64,000 nucleotides of DNA from Terriglobia bacterium (GCA_022452285.1 JAKUNG010000017.1:5001-69000); one strand, 5' to 3'; positions 1 through 11,166 are shown, numbered from the stretch's first letter. A program made the numbers and translations. Notes: generated by a model not told the origin, from the letters alone.

Positions 1-1454
1 CTACATAGCTCTACAAAAGTTTTTAAGCCAAAGCCTGTAGCGCCAGCTTTATAATATTTCCAAGGCTTATCAAAGAGGAAAGGGCCTGCTATATCAAGAT
101 GAGCCCAGTTCATTTTTTCAGGAACGAATTCCTGCAAGAAAAGACCCGCAGTGATGGCGCCAGCATAAGAAGATCCAACATTGTTTAGGTCAGCATAAGG
201 AGTTTTTAAGAAATTTCTATATTCCTCTGGTAACGGTAACTCCCAAAATAGTTCGCCATGACTTTTCCCTGATTCAATAATCGATTTTACAAGATTATCA
301 TCATTGCCCATAATTCCGGCATAACCTTGTCCTAAAGCTCTGACTACAGAACCAGTTAGAGTTGCTATATCTATAATATGCGTTGCTTTCCATTCTTCAG
401 CTTTTTCAAATCCATCAATCATTACTAAACGGCCTTCTGCATCCGTGTTATCTACTTGAATTGACTTGCCATTCTTTGGAACTAGAATATCCCCCGGTCG
501 TTGAGCGTTAGCATCAGGCATATTTTCAGCTGCAGGTATAATTCCCAGAACATTGATACTCGTTTTTAACTGGGCTATTGCCTGCATTGCGTAAAGAACA
601 GCTGCACCTCCTGCCATGTCTCCTTTCATTTCAAGCATTCTATTAGATGGCTTTAGAGAAATGCCTCCTGTATCAAAGGTAATGCCCTTTCCAACCAATG
701 CAAGTCTAGTTTTAGAAGGTTTTGAAGGACGGAATTCCAATGTAATTAGCCTTGGAGGATGGGCACTCCCTTTACCTACGTTGATTAGACCAACATGTCC
801 AGCTTTTTTAAGACTACGTTCATTTAAAACAGAAACCCTTAGTCCATGTTTTTTCCCAGTACGACGAGCTAGATCTGCAAAAATCTGTGGGTAAACTTCT
901 GCTCCAGGTTCATTGACTAACTGTCGAGCTTCGTTGATACATTCTGACAGAAGCATAGCTCGATTCAGCTGTTGGCGGCAGGACTTTAACGATGAAGAAG
1001 TAACAGAACCTACGACAGTCATTTTTTTTGAGAAAGTGTCTTTTTCTTTTCTGTATTTATCAAAATAATAGGCACCTAAATATATGCCTTCAACAACGTT
1101 TTGAATGAAATTTGGAGCATCCCTACCATTCAAAAGAAAATTTATGTGAAGAAAGCCAAGGTCCTTAGCATGATCAATAGCTCTGGCAGCCAAAATCTTA
1201 ATTTTTTCTGCAATGTCATAAGAAGTTATTAAGGAGGTATGTAAAACGAGAATGTGACGGATTTTTCCTATTGTTACAGAACTTGAGAACTCCTTATTTA
1301 TCTCTTTTTTGCTATATCTTTTGGATAGTTGTTCTAAAATTTTTTTCAATTGAGGATCTTTAACTTCACAGAAGGTCATTTCACTGTCCAGAAGTAGGAC
1401 CATCAAGTCTGTTTTTTGTTTTTTGAAAGTAACTGAATCAACTTCAAGTTTCAT
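1..1454 (-). CDS. pepA: Leucyl aminopeptidase (M17 family), C-terminus cut by window edge
   Basis: Cytosolic aminopeptidase that removes N-terminal residues from peptides using two metal ions. I translated the minus strand from ATG at 1454 and the frame stays open to the window edge, giving about 484 residues. The family is usually near 500, so only the last few residues are missing. The M17 signature NTDAEGRL is encoded near 440-465. The upstream metal and active-site block GKGITFDTGG, followed by MKGDMAGG, lies near 610-690. The start is supported by AAGGAG about 5 bases upstream. The N-terminal third is the less conserved, non-catalytic domain expected of the family. It stands alone upstream of a 368-base gap, so no operon partner is visible on the 5' side. 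Seen: motifs and open frame. Known: M17 chemistry. Confidence 0.93.
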   Translation of the reverse strand, partial: MKLEVDSVTFKKQKTDLMVLLLDSEMTFCEVKDPQLKKILEQLSKRYSKKEINKEFSSSVTIGKIRHILVLHTSLITSYDIAEKIKILAARAIDHAKDLGFLHINFLLNGRDAPNFIQNVVEGIYLGAYYFDKYRKEKDTFSKKMTVVGSVTSSSLKSCRQQLNRAMLLSECINEARQLVNEPGAEVYPQIFADLARRTGKKHGLRVSVLNERSLKKAGHVGLINVGKGSAHPPRLITLEFRPSKPSKTRLALVGKGITFDTGGISLKPSNRMLEMKGDMAGGAAVLYAMQAIAQLKTSINVLGIIPAAENMPDANAQRPGDILVPKNGKSIQVDNTDAEGRLVMIDGFEKAEEWKATHIIDIATLTGSVVRALGQGYAGIMGNDDNLVKSIIESGKSHGELFWELPLPEEYRNFLKTPYADLNNVGSSYAGAITAGLFLQEFVPEKMNWAHLDIAGPFLFDKPWKYYKAGATGFGLKTFVELC

Positions 1455-1822
1455 AAAAACTCCTTGGAAACATTGCTAGAAAAACTTTGATTAATAAAAA
1501 GATGATTTGTTTGGATGTCACTTGAAACAATATTAGTTTTTAGAACTTCCTTACTAACTTATTATTCTAATAGATTCCTTACCTAGAGTCTCGAGTGATT
1601 TTAATAAACTCATCACATTTAAACAAATAGATGTTTCTTTATTTTGAATCGTTATGACTTTCAGAATTTAATTAGCTAATAACCTTGAGTAGAAGTCTAA
1701 CCAAATATTTATTTGATTATGATGATTGTTTCAGTAGTGTAGGAATAGTGTCTTGGCCTTTAAATTGGATTAATGGAGTAGAAAATTAATTTCCTTGAGC
1801 TTATTAAAAAACAAAGCTCCTC
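1455..1822. other. Intergenic gap, no gene seen
   Basis: AT-rich stretch of 368 bases between two minus-strand genes. It must hold the promoter of the aminopeptidase and the 3' end of the hydrolase transcript. I see no convincing ORF, strong hairpin with a T tract, or repeat. Confidence 0.6.
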
Positions 1823-3550
1823 TCAAATCTTTTGATTTTTGACTGGAATTATTGGGAGAATGATGTGAGATGGATGAAGATGATCATGATAGATGGTTTG
1901 ATTTGCTGACTGCATTCGAGTACCTGTGGCCACATCTTCTCCAGTATTCAAATTACGACTAAAGCGCGGAAAATTTGAGCTAGAAATGTCCACTCGAATA
2001 CGATGCCCCTTTTTAAATAAGTTACTAGTTGGGTAAAGTTCGATTTTATATTGGTAAATTGTATTTGGTTGGATCAATTCAGTTTTCAAGAATCCTTTCC
2101 GGTAACGAGCCCGAATGATTCCCTCTGCCATAACAATAGAGGCACTGTGAGGGTAAACATCTATTAGTTTAGCTGTAAAATCAGTATCAGGAGCAGAGGA
2201 AGAAGCGAAAAGAATAACAACAATTGGACCTGTTACCTCTAGATCAAGCTGTAATTTTTCCGTCGTGTAGACTAGAACATCAGCCCTTTTTTCTATCACT
2301 CTTTGATCAACGGGACCTGGCACGAGAGGTTCTTCAGCAGAAATTGTCCAAGGCCAACTGGCAGTTGAGAGATTACCCCCTATACTTGGAACTGGATCAT
2401 TGGGATCATAGGTAAAATGGTCATTTTTTTCATTACCTGGCTTTTCTGTAGATAACAACCCATCACCGTTTAGGGAATTAGCCTGACCACCACTATGAAA
2501 AAAAAAGGGGGTAAATAAGGTGCGTTTTAATGGCCATTCGTTTTCTAATCGCCATTCGTTAGCGCCCATCAAGAATAATTTTAGAGGAGGTTCATCACTA
2601 ATGCCATTTTCAATATCACACAGCCAGAAGTCGAACCATCTCTTCTCTTCTTCGATTAAATTTAAATATGAATTTGAACCAAACTCCAGATCACCCAAAC
2701 GGCTTGAAATTGGTTCTTGATGCGACCAGGGTCCCATTAAAAGTCTTGGGTACTGACGACTACGTTTTGTTTTTCCATGGGTTTTTAGTCCTTGCCAAAG
2801 CCTAAACATTCCACTAGGGAATGCATCAAACCATCCACACCTCATAAAGACAGGAACATCGATTTCCTTATATTTTTTTGTGGAATCTAGTTCACTCCAG
2901 AACTGATCATAAACTGGATGTTCTAGCCAGTCCCGCCACCAAGATATTTTTTTTCCTATTAGTTGAACATCGAGATCGATCAAAGGAAGGTGCCGAAATA
3001 ATCGACCTTGGTCGAAAACTGCTCCGAAACTAGCAGTAGCTAGGTTTGTTTCAAAAGTCAGAGCAGCCATTAGAGATAATGCAAGTTGGAAAGCTCCTCC
3101 CAAATAATGCAAATCGCGAAATCTATTTTCTCCATAAACATGTGCTGCCATTGCAGAGAGATGGGGACTTCCAAGAGGGGCGGTTTTCCACTGGACTCCT
3201 CCACTATAGGAGGGACCAACTGTACCTATTTTGCCATTGCTCCAAGGTTGACAAGCTATCCATGCGAGTGTGTCATAGCCATCAGAACCATCTGGCAGTT
3301 GCGGATAAAAGAGACCTTCAGACTCATAACGTCCTCGACAGTCCCCAGATACAAAAGCATAGCCATTTTTTGCCCACCAATATGCTCTCTCTAGATGACG
3401 TTGACTGTTGCTTTCGTATGGGTTACGAGATAAAAGTGTTGGGAATTGACCAGAACCCTGGGGAAGAATAACATCCACTGAAAGCTTGGTCCCATCCCTA
3501 GCTGATACCTTTTGATCAATGAAGAATTGTATTCGTTTTTCTGGTGACAC
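1823..3550 (-). CDS. CocE/NonD family (S15-type) alpha/beta hydrolase
   Basis: Serine hydrolase of the X-Pro dipeptidyl-peptidase S15/CocE family; members cleave acyl esters, acylamides or proline peptides, and the substrate here is unknown. The nucleophile elbow GPSYSGG places the catalytic serine at residue 114. GWFD gives the acid Asp242 and GPWSH gives His277, so the triad is complete. The block DCRGRYESEG at 70-79 is the conserved region near the oxyanion site. The C-terminal third (from about 330) is the beta-rich jelly-roll domain, with LIDVYPHS near its core. Length of 575 aa is normal for the family. No signal peptide is visible, so it is probably cytoplasmic. The start at 3550 is GTG with no clear ribosome binding site; the N-terminus (ARDGTKLSVDV) matches the family. 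Confidence 0.88.
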   Translation of the reverse strand: MSPEKRIQFFIDQKVSARDGTKLSVDVILPQGSGQFPTLLSRNPYESNSQRHLERAYWWAKNGYAFVSGDCRGRYESEGLFYPQLPDGSDGYDTLAWIACQPWSNGKIGTVGPSYSGGVQWKTAPLGSPHLSAMAAHVYGENRFRDLHYLGGAFQLALSLMAALTFETNLATASFGAVFDQGRLFRHLPLIDLDVQLIGKKISWWRDWLEHPVYDQFWSELDSTKKYKEIDVPVFMRCGWFDAFPSGMFRLWQGLKTHGKTKRSRQYPRLLMGPWSHQEPISSRLGDLEFGSNSYLNLIEEEKRWFDFWLCDIENGISDEPPLKLFLMGANEWRLENEWPLKRTLFTPFFFHSGGQANSLNGDGLLSTEKPGNEKNDHFTYDPNDPVPSIGGNLSTASWPWTISAEEPLVPGPVDQRVIEKRADVLVYTTEKLQLDLEVTGPIVVILFASSSAPDTDFTAKLIDVYPHSASIVMAEGIIRARYRKGFLKTELIQPNTIYQYKIELYPTSNLFKKGHRIRVDISSSNFPRFSRNLNTGEDVATGTRMQSANQTIYHDHLHPSHIILPIIPVKNQKI

Positions 3551-3997
3551 AACAATTTAGGAATTTATTTGTAATGAAAAAATGTAGCCTTTTGGAAAAA
3601 GAAAATCATATAGAAACGCTTTAAATCTTAACTGGTTCTATCTTAATCATCATTAATAATTTTTGCTACCCTAGGAGATCTAATTTAATAGACATAACAC
3701 TTATATATTATGGTCCATGTTACCTTTAAGAAACAAAGAATCTATAATAGCCAAAGCAAAATATAAAAAAAGACTATCTCTAATAGTTTAAAGAAAATGT
3801 AGACGATAGATTAATCTGGAAGAAGAGAAGATGACAAAAAAATAAGTATTTAGAGTTCTTCGATCAATTGGATTTTTTCTTAACTTGTGTACTGCATTTA
3901 TTGTGTGATAATTAAGGTAATTAAATACTTCTAAAACAAGCAGTAGAGAAAGAAATACATCAATTTAAAAATTCTTCAGTACCACAACATTAACATT
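3551..3997. other. Divergent intergenic region
   Basis: 447 bases between the minus-strand hydrolase and the plus-strand DUF1553 gene, very AT-rich. It should contain both divergent promoters. A 10-base palindrome AGATTAATCT lies at 3808-3817 and a candidate plus-strand promoter at 3885-3912. No ORF worth reporting. Confidence 0.5.
3885..3912 (+). promoter_or_regulatory. Candidate sigma70-type promoter for the DUF1553 gene
   Basis: TTGTGT (3885-3890), a 16-base spacer, then GATAAT (3907-3912). This leaves a leader of about 80 bases before the ATG at 3998. It is a match by eye in AT-rich DNA, so chance matches are likely. Confidence 0.28.
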
Positions 3998-6900
3998 ATG
4001 ACCTACAAAAAATATTTTAAGATTTTCCTGATACTCCTCTGCATTGGTAAATTGCACATAGCGGGAATTCTTTTTTTTGAATACGCAAGGAGCCTTTCTT
4101 CTGAGAAAGTAGATTTTGTTCGTGACATTCAGCCGATTTTCAAAAAGAAGTGTTTATCTTGTCATGGATTAAGTAAACAGATGGCTACTCTTAGTTTAGA
4201 TTCTAAGGAATCAGCATCTTTAGGGGGACAGTCTGGTTCAGTGATTGAGCCTGGCAATGCAAAGAAGAGTTTGCTTTTTCAAAGAATAGTCGGTGGTGGT
4301 GATCAAGCTAGGATGCCTATGGGTGATGAACCACTCAATGAATCTGAGATCAAGTTAATTCAGACATGGATTGATCAAGGGGCAGTCTGGCCAGACTCTC
4401 TAATTAGTAAGAAGGCAAAAATTGACCAACATTGGGCTTACCTTGCTCCTTTGCGACCTCATCCTCCAAAGACTACTCACTCAGATTGGATTGTTAATCC
4501 AATTGATAATTTTGTTTTGTCCAGATTAGAAGCACAAGGTCTCTCCCCTTCTCCAGAAGCTGATCGTGTGACACTCTTACGACGACTCAGCTTAGACCTG
4601 ATTGGTCTTCCACCAAGCATTGAAGAATTAGATGATTTTCTTGCAGATCGCAGTAAAGAAGCTTTTGAGCGACAGGTAGACCGCCTGTTGCAATCACCTC
4701 ACTATGGGGAGCGTTGGGGTCGTCATTGGTTAGATGCTGCACGTTATGCTGATTCCGATGGTTTTGAAAAAGATAGCCCACGGGTGGTGTGGTTCTATCG
4801 TGACTGGGTGATTAAATCCTTAAACCAAGACATGCCCTATGATCAATTCATTACGGAACAATTGGCTGGTGATATGCTTCCTAATGCTACTCAGGACCAG
4901 CTAGTAGCTACTGGATTTTTGCGAAATTCCATGATGAACCGGGAAGGTGGTATTGATCCCGAACAGTTTCGAATGGAAGCAATGTTTGATCGAATGGAAG
5001 CTATAGGCAAAGGAATTTTAGGCATAACGATCCAGTGTGCTCAATGTCACAATCATAAATATGACCCCTTGACCCAAGAAGAGTATTATCAATTGTTTGC
5101 TTTTGTGAATAATGCGAATGAAGCTAAAGTTGCTGTTTATAATCCTAGTGAGAAAAAACAGCAAAGGGACTTAAGCCAAAAGATTCAAAAGATTGAATCC
5201 CATCTAAAACATAAGCATCCTAACTGGCAAGAAAAAATGAACCAATGGGAGCTTGGCTTAAACAAAAGTCTGCCCGATTGGGTTGTTATTCAACCAGAGG
5301 TCGAGGATTTTTCCACTGGAGGTTCAAAGTACTTACCTCTTAAAGATGGATCTTTTTTAGTGCAAGGTTCGATTAGTGGGGGGCGCCGAGCAGAAATGAC
5401 AGAAAAGACGAATATGCGTAACATCAAAGCTTTTCGTCTAGAATTGTTAACCGATAATAATTTACCTTTAGGTGGCCCTGGACGAGCGAGTAATGGGACT
5501 GTTGCGCTAACAGAATTTGAAGTGGAGGTTGCCCCTGCTAATGATCCAGATTCACGCACTAAGGTTGTGATTGCAAATGCGACTGCAGACATTGTGCCTA
5601 TTCCAATTGAACTCCCTCCACAAGACGACAAAACCAAAACTAGGATCATTGGCCCAGTCAGCTTTGCTATTGATGGAAAAGAAGAAACAGCTTGGGGTAT
5701 TGACAATGGATCTGTAAAACGTTCCCAGCCACGTAAAGCTGTATTTACAGTTGATAAACCCATTGATTTACCTAATGGCGCTCTTCTGACGTTTTATCTT
5801 AGTCAGAAGCATGGTGGTCCGGGTAGCGACAAAAATATCGGTAATCGTAATCTTGGTCGTTTTAGGATTTCTATAACAACAACTGATAATGCAAAGGCAG
5901 ATCCTTTACCAAAGGAAGTCCGCGAGATTTTATCTGTTCCCAAGAACAAACGAACGTCAGAGCAAATTCAATCTATTTTTAGTTACTGGCGCACCACTGT
6001 GCCTGAGTGGGACCATTTTAATGTGCAGATTGAAAAATTGTGGCGACAACATCCTGAAGGGAGAGCAACCCAATTGGTATTTCTCGAACGTGAGGACCCG
6101 AGACCTACCCATATATTGGCTCGTGGAGATTTTTTGAAGCCCGGGAGACAGGTATACCCTCAGGTACCAAAGTTTCTTCATTCCCTGCCGAAAGATGTAT
6201 CACTTAATCGCCTTACATTCGCTAGATGGCTCGTTGATCGGAAATCTCCAACTACTGCACGGGCCCTGGTTAATCGTGTTTGGCAAAATTATTTTGGAAC
6301 GGGATTAGTCAGGAGTAGTGAGGATTTAGGAAAACAAAGTGAAGCTCCTTCCCACCCTAAATTACTAGATTGGCTTGCAGTTGAGTTTATGGACCAAGCG
6401 TGGAGTTTAAAAAAACTGCACAGGATAATTGTTAATTCTGCAACTTATAAGCAATCATCAAGAGCTCCCTCTGAACAGTACCGTGAAGACCCTTATAATA
6501 TTTTTCTAGCTAGGGGACCAAGAATCAGAGTAGATGCAGAGATCGTTCGTGATATTGCATTAGCTGCTAGCGGTCTTTTAAATCCTAAAATTGGAGGTCC
6601 CAGCGTTTACTCACCAGCTCCGAAGTTCCTTTTTGAGCGGCCTGCTAGTTTTAGTAAAAAGACTTGGAATGAGGCAAAGGGAAAAGATCGTTATCGCCGT
6701 GCTCTTTACACTTTCCGTTATCGTTCTGTTCCATATCCAATGCTTCAAAACTTTGATGCTCCTACTGGGGAATCTTCTTGTGTTCGACGCACTCGTTCTA
6801 ATACTCCCTTGCAAGCTCTTACGACTCTTAATGAGCCAGTTTTTTTAGAAGCGGCTCGGGCGTTAGCATTAAGAACACTTAGGCATGGGGGTAAGACTCA

Positions 6901-7159
6901 AGAGAAACGTTTAAATTATGCTTTCCGACGCTGTGTTTCACGAGAACCAAGCCAAGCTGAAATTGTTAAGTTGCTCAATTTTTTTGATAGGCAGCAACGT
7001 CGCCTAGCAGAGGGTTGGGTCAGTCCTTGGGATATGGCTGGATACAATACCTCTGCATTACTGAAGCTACCTAAAGAAATTACTCCAGTGCAATTGGCAG
7101 CTTGGACAGCCGTTTCTCGTGTTTTATTAAATCTTGATGAAACGATCACTAAGGAATGA
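3998..7159 (+). CDS. Secreted cytochrome-domain protein with DUF1549 and DUF1553 (PSD1 family)
   Basis: Large exported protein of the family called Planctomycete cytochrome C (PSCyt1), DUF1549 (PSCyt2) and DUF1553 (PSD1). Residues 1-30 form a hydrophobic signal or anchor. A c-type heme motif CLSCH sits at 52-56 in the PSCyt1 domain. DUF1549 runs from about 150 to 370 and contains a second heme-like motif CAQCH followed by NHKYDP near 347. A beta-rich insertion occupies roughly 430-640. DUF1553 fills about 730-1010. The biochemical role of this family is not established; in other bacteria such genes are often found beside DUF1501, sulfatase and glycan-degradation genes. The DUF1501 partner starts 10 bases after its stop, so the two are surely one operon. 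The ATG at 3998 has no clear Shine-Dalgarno sequence. Confidence 0.9.
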   Translation: MTYKKYFKIFLILLCIGKLHIAGILFFEYARSLSSEKVDFVRDIQPIFKKKCLSCHGLSKQMATLSLDSKESASLGGQSGSVIEPGNAKKSLLFQRIVGGGDQARMPMGDEPLNESEIKLIQTWIDQGAVWPDSLISKKAKIDQHWAYLAPLRPHPPKTTHSDWIVNPIDNFVLSRLEAQGLSPSPEADRVTLLRRLSLDLIGLPPSIEELDDFLADRSKEAFERQVDRLLQSPHYGERWGRHWLDAARYADSDGFEKDSPRVVWFYRDWVIKSLNQDMPYDQFITEQLAGDMLPNATQDQLVATGFLRNSMMNREGGIDPEQFRMEAMFDRMEAIGKGILGITIQCAQCHNHKYDPLTQEEYYQLFAFVNNANEAKVAVYNPSEKKQQRDLSQKIQKIESHLKHKHPNWQEKMNQWELGLNKSLPDWVVIQPEVEDFSTGGSKYLPLKDGSFLVQGSISGGRRAEMTEKTNMRNIKAFRLELLTDNNLPLGGPGRASNGTVALTEFEVEVAPANDPDSRTKVVIANATADIVPIPIELPPQDDKTKTRIIGPVSFAIDGKEETAWGIDNGSVKRSQPRKAVFTVDKPIDLPNGALLTFYLSQKHGGPGSDKNIGNRNLGRFRISITTTDNAKADPLPKEVREILSVPKNKRTSEQIQSIFSYWRTTVPEWDHFNVQIEKLWRQHPEGRATQLVFLEREDPRPTHILARGDFLKPGRQVYPQVPKFLHSLPKDVSLNRLTFARWLVDRKSPTTARALVNRVWQNYFGTGLVRSSEDLGKQSEAPSHPKLLDWLAVEFMDQAWSLKKLHRIIVNSATYKQSSRAPSEQYREDPYNIFLARGPRIRVDAEIVRDIALAASGLLNPKIGGPSVYSPAPKFLFERPASFSKKTWNEAKGKDRYRRALYTFRYRSVPYPMLQNFDAPTGESSCVRRTRSNTPLQALTTLNEPVFLEAARALALRTLRHGGKTQEKRLNYAFRRCVSREPSQAEIVKLLNFFDRQQRRLAEGWVSPWDMAGYNTSALLKLPKEITPVQLAAWTAVSRVLLNLDETITKE

Positions 7160-7169
7160 GGAAGAAACA

Positions 7170-8609
7170 ATGACTAAGTTAAATCAGAAAAGCTCCTTGG
7201 AATTGAAACATCGCAATCGACGTTGGTTTCTAGGTCAATGTGGTGTTGGTTTGGGATCAGTAGCACTTAGTCAACTGTTAGGAGAGATTGGACATTCCAC
7301 TGTTGATTCACTTCAAGTTGACCCTTTAAGTCCCAGAGCGCCTCACTACTTCCCTAAAGCAAAGAAGGTTATCTTCCTTTTTATGGCTGGAGCTCCTAGT
7401 CACTTGGAACTTTTTGACTATAAGCCTCAGTTAACCAAATTTGATGGAACTTTACCACCTGCAGAGTTACTAAAAGATTATCGAGCTGCCTTTATTAACC
7501 CGAATTCTACACTGCTAGGTCCTAGATTTAAATTTGCGCGCAAAGGTAAAAGTGGAGCTGAAATTTCTGAGATTCTGCCTCATTTATCCAAGGTTGTTGA
7601 TGACATTTCAATTGTTAAATCAATGACTACTGATGCTTTCAATCACGCTCCAGGTCAAATCCTAATGAACACTGGCTCTCAACAATTTGGGAGGCCTAGT
7701 TTAGGGTCTTGGCTCACTTATGGTTTGGGTAGCGAATCTCAAGACCTGCCTGCCTTTGTTGTTTTTAGTTCAGGGAAAAAAGGTCCAAGTGGCGGTAATT
7801 CCTGTTGGGGTAGCGGCTTTTTACCTACTGTTCACCAAGGGGTTGTATTCCGAAATTCTGGTGAACCGGTTCTTTATCTATCTAATCCAAAGGGTGTCGA
7901 CTCAAACTTACAGCGAGATTCTCTTGACACCGTCAGGGACCTAAACCGAATGCGCTTGGAGAAAATTGGAGATCCAGAAATTGCTACTCGAATCAATTCC
8001 TTTGAGATGGCCTTCCGAATGCAAACGAGTGTTCCTGAGCTTATGGATATTTCTCACGAGCCTCAGTCTATTTTAGATCTATATGGTGCTAAGCCTGGAA
8101 AACCCTCTTTTGCCAATAATTGTTTGTTGGCTAGACGTTTAGTGGAAAGAGGCGTCCGTTTTGTTCAACTTTTCCACGAATCTTGGGATCAACATGCTAG
8201 TTTAACGAAGGAGATTGGAAAAAATTGTAAGGATACGGATCAAGCTTCAGCTGCTTTGATTCAAGATTTGAAGCAAAGAGGATTATTGGATGAGACTTTA
8301 GTTATTTGGGGAGGTGAGTTTGGTCGAACACCGATGGTCCAAGGTTATGATACTGACGGACGTGATCATCATCCAAAAGCTTTTAGCATGTGGCTGGCTG
8401 GAGGAGGTATTCGATCTGGCTATACGTTAGGAGAAACTGATGACCTAGGTTTTAACATTGTTCGAGATAAGGTTCATGTTCATGATCTCCATGCGACGTT
8501 GCTCCATCTTCTAGGCTTCGACCACACTAAACTCACGTATCGTTTCCAAGGGAGAGATTTCCGTTTAACTGATGTCCATGGGAATGTAGTTAAGCAGTTA
8601 TTAGCCTAG
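7170..8609 (+). CDS. DUF1501 protein, Tat-exported
   Basis: Member of the DUF1501 family, which adopts an alkaline-phosphatase/sulfatase-like fold; its reaction is unknown. I start it at ATG 7170 rather than the in-frame ATG at 7134 inside the upstream gene, because GAGGAA lies 6 bases before 7170. The N-terminus RNRRWFLG followed by a glycine-rich hydrophobic stretch looks like a twin-arginine signal. Conserved family blocks are visible: [16 protein letters not shown] near the start of the mature protein, and [10 protein letters not shown] with [17 protein letters not shown] near the end. Length of 479 aa is normal. It is translationally close to the preceding DUF1553 gene; the two form the standard pair and probably act together outside the cytoplasm. 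Confidence 0.9.
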   Translation: MTKLNQKSSLELKHRNRRWFLGQCGVGLGSVALSQLLGEIGHSTVDSLQVDPLSPRAPHYFPKAKKVIFLFMAGAPSHLELFDYKPQLTKFDGTLPPAELLKDYRAAFINPNSTLLGPRFKFARKGKSGAEISEILPHLSKVVDDISIVKSMTTDAFNHAPGQILMNTGSQQFGRPSLGSWLTYGLGSESQDLPAFVVFSSGKKGPSGGNSCWGSGFLPTVHQGVVFRNSGEPVLYLSNPKGVDSNLQRDSLDTVRDLNRMRLEKIGDPEIATRINSFEMAFRMQTSVPELMDISHEPQSILDLYGAKPGKPSFANNCLLARRLVERGVRFVQLFHESWDQHASLTKEIGKNCKDTDQASAALIQDLKQRGLLDETLVIWGGEFGRTPMVQGYDTDGRDHHPKAFSMWLAGGGIRSGYTLGETDDLGFNIVRDKVHVHDLHATLLHLLGFDHTKLTYRFQGRDFRLTDVHGNVVKQLLA

Positions 8610-8856
8610 GTTTGCCTCAATGTTTTCTTTTATTCTGCTTTTTAAAAAGTTTCAAAAACCTAATTTTTTGTAGATTCTGGTAATTGACTTTAACGATTCT
8701 TGATAGAACAGTGAAGATAAATTCTTTTATGTTTTTTTCACTGTCTCGTTAAGCTCATAGCTAGTTTAATAGATTGATATCATTCTGTTGAATTTTTGAA
8801 AAAAAATGATTGAGAGGCAATAGAAAGAAGAAAGATTTAAATAAAAGGAGGAGTGA

Positions 8857-9942
8857 ATGATTCCAAGTGCTTTAGTTGTGATCACGATAGTTATTTCATT
8901 AATAGGGTGTGCCCCAGTAGATCAGTCATTATTGGTGAAGCAATCACCCGCAGAGAAACAACCAGAACTTGCAATATATTGGGTGGATGTTGATGGGGGT
9001 GCTGCTACATTAATTGTAACTCCTGCTGGTGAATCGATACTTGTAGATGCTGGTGAGAATAAAGAAAGTCATGCTAAACGAATTCACAAGGTGGCTGCTG
9101 GAGTTGCTGGTCTAAAACAAATCGATTATTTTGTAGCTACCCATTGGCATGCTGACCATTACGGAGGTGTTTCCAAATTAAATCAGTTAATGCCTATCAA
9201 AAATTTTTATGATCACGGATTACCTAATGAAAATGACTTTAGTACAAAACCCGATTTGCAAAGAGAAAAAGAAAAAGGGCTTCTTGATATTTATAAAAAA
9301 GTTACGAAAGAGAGTTCTGTAGTCTTAAACCCTGGTGACACTCTCCCCCTTCAACAAGCTTCTGGTGGTCCCCCTATTAGCATAAAGTGTTTGGCTTCTG
9401 CTGGACGATTTTTACCTGAAACAGCAAAAGAAACTAAAGGATTATCTAACAGTTTCTGCAAAGAACAGAAGAGTCATCCCCAGGATTTAACAGATAATGC
9501 TATGAGCATAGTTTTACTTCTAACTTATGGTCAATTTTCTTTCTTGGACCCAGGAGACTTAACTTGGCAGATGGAATCTCAATTAGTTTGCCCTGAAAAT
9601 AATATCAACCCCGTAGACCTTTTCCAAATTAGTCATCATGGGCTTGATTCTAGTAATAATCCAGTTTTGATTGAAAGTATTAAACCTAGGGTCGTAGTAA
9701 TTAACAATGCACCAAAAAAGGGAGCAGAACCTAATACCATGAAGACTCTTCAAAAGATAAGTACTATTGAAACAATTTGGCAGATTCACCGAAATAGTCG
9801 AACTGGACCTGAACTAAATACCAAGCAGAAGTATATTGCTAACTCAGAGGGAGAGACTGGAGCATTTATAAAAGCCTCAGTTCATTCGGACGGAAAATTT
9901 TCAGTTCAGATTGGAGAATCAGGCAATCTTGAGCAATACTAG
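8857..9942 (+). CDS. Lipoprotein with metallo-beta-lactamase fold
   Basis: Metal-dependent hydrolase of the MBL superfamily anchored as a lipoprotein. The signal peptide ends in the lipobox LIGC with the lipidated Cys at residue 18. The metal-binding motif HWHADH lies at 96-101, FLDPGD and SHHGLDSS further on give the remaining ligands, as in the ComEC/Rec2-type MBL domain. No transmembrane channel is present, so this is not a DNA-uptake ComEC; the substrate is unknown and could be a phosphodiester or ester. Length is 361 aa. The start is firmly placed by a strong Shine-Dalgarno, AAGGAGGAG, just upstream. It is separated by 247 bases from the DUF1501 gene and converges with the next gene, so it is probably its own transcript. 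Confidence 0.85.
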   Translation: MIPSALVVITIVISLIGCAPVDQSLLVKQSPAEKQPELAIYWVDVDGGAATLIVTPAGESILVDAGENKESHAKRIHKVAAGVAGLKQIDYFVATHWHADHYGGVSKLNQLMPIKNFYDHGLPNENDFSTKPDLQREKEKGLLDIYKKVTKESSVVLNPGDTLPLQQASGGPPISIKCLASAGRFLPETAKETKGLSNSFCKEQKSHPQDLTDNAMSIVLLLTYGQFSFLDPGDLTWQMESQLVCPENNINPVDLFQISHHGLDSSNNPVLIESIKPRVVVINNAPKKGAEPNTMKTLQKISTIETIWQIHRNSRTGPELNTKQKYIANSEGETGAFIKASVHSDGKFSVQIGESGNLEQY

Positions 9943-9975
9943 TTGTCAGATTAAGAAATCATACTTAGGTTTGTT

Positions 9976-11166
9976 TTAGGAAAATTTCCACTGATTTACT
10001 TTCGGAGGGTGGGCTAGAACAGCTTCCTCATTAACCTCAGTACCCCAACCAGGGCCGTCGGAAAGGTAAAGGTGTCCTTGATCAATATGGGGTTTTACTG
10101 TTACCAGATCATTGTACCAGGGGACTGTATCCACATCTATTTCCATGATTCTAAAATTAGCAACCACTGAGGAAAAATGGGCACTCATAAAAGTAGAAAG
10201 GTGACTGTAAAAGTTATGGGGAGCTACGTTTACCTCATAGATTTCAGCTAGAGAAGCAATTTTTAGAGATTCTGCTATCCCATTCCAAGGAACGTCAATA
10301 ATGGCAATATCCATTGATTGATTTTCTAAATATGATTTGTAGTCTCTTCTTCCAAAAAGACATTCACCAGAGGCTAAAGGGATATTAGTTCCCTGCCTTA
10401 TGTAATGAAGTGCTTCTGGATTCCGGCTATCTATTTCAACCCAGAGTAAGTTAAAAGGTTGCATTGTCCGTGCCATTTTGAGAAATCCTTCGGTTTTGAA
10501 ATTAAAATTCAGGTCAACCAAAATGTCAATTTCAGGGCCTGTGCCTTCCCTAAATGCTTCCAGCTGCAAGCGAATAGCTTGAGTTATCGATTGTTCTGCA
10601 TTTAGTGCAGGAAACTCTTCGACTAGTGAAAAACCAGGAATGTGGAGACGGGGCTTTCCATCAAATAAAAAGATATTAGTTTTTAAAGCAGTGTACCCTT
10701 TGGAGACTACTTCCTTTCCCATAGCACGAATATCAGAAAGATTTTTGATTGGTGGAATAGTCATTTCTTCCGGCCAAGCTACTCTGTAGGTGCCACAATG
10801 AGACCAGTAGAGTCGAATCTTTTCTCGTACGGGGCCTCCCAGCATTTCGTAAACTGGAATTCCGAGTGCTCGAGCTTTAATATCCAATAATGCATTTTCA
10901 ACAGCACCAATTGCCTGCTGTACTAGACCTCCGCTAGCTTGGCGTCTGACAGCAAAAAGCTTCGCAATTATCCTTTCGTAAGCTCTCGGATCTTCCCCTA
11001 ACAATATAGGCTTAAAATGTTGAATGACTGCAGAAACGCCCATTCCTCCAAAAGATTCATTGAATTCACTCCATCCTATAATTCCTTCATCAGTAGTAAT
11101 CTTAAGAAAGTCAAAATTGCGACATCCAGCATCTGCATGTAAACATTTTAATCCAGTTATTTTCAT
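9976..11166 (-). CDS. Enolase-superfamily enzyme (mandelate racemase/muconate lactonizing type), probable sugar-acid dehydratase
   Basis: Member of the mandelate racemase-like enolase superfamily, which abstracts the proton next to a carboxylate. The metal ligands appear as Asp in ILVDLNFNF, Glu in WVEIDS and Glu in LASGECLF, in the right order. A C-terminal HNFYSHLST resembles the catalytic His of acid-sugar dehydratases of the galactonate type. I start at ATG 11166 (396 aa, N-terminus MKITGLKCL) because this matches the family and has AAGGA close upstream; an open frame reaches 11214. It is the third gene of a minus-strand operon behind a DUF1553 and a DUF1501 gene. Substrate is not identifiable; an aldonic or uronic acid is the best guess from family knowledge. 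Confidence 0.85.
   Translation of the reverse strand: MKITGLKCLHADAGCRNFDFLKITTDEGIIGWSEFNESFGGMGVSAVIQHFKPILLGEDPRAYERIIAKLFAVRRQASGGLVQQAIGAVENALLDIKARALGIPVYEMLGGPVREKIRLYWSHCGTYRVAWPEEMTIPPIKNLSDIRAMGKEVVSKGYTALKTNIFLFDGKPRLHIPGFSLVEEFPALNAEQSITQAIRLQLEAFREGTGPEIDILVDLNFNFKTEGFLKMARTMQPFNLLWVEIDSRNPEALHYIRQGTNIPLASGECLFGRRDYKSYLENQSMDIAIIDVPWNGIAESLKIASLAEIYEVNVAPHNFYSHLSTFMSAHFSSVVANFRIMEIDVDTVPWYNDLVTVKPHIDQGHLYLSDGPGWGTEVNEEAVLAHPPKVNQWKFS

Noticed and set aside
3046-3471. 141-residue plus-strand ORF
   Set aside because: It is antisense to the well-supported S15-type hydrolase, including its catalytic Ser region; treated as a shadow.
5290-5763. 157-residue antisense ORF inside the DUF1553 gene
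   Set aside because: It lies opposite a long gene with clear domains; its translation shows no family and no ribosome binding site.
7134-7169. Upstream ATG for the first DUF1501 gene
   Set aside because: It lies inside the DUF1553 coding sequence and lacks a ribosome binding site, whereas ATG 7170 has GAGGAA at good spacing.
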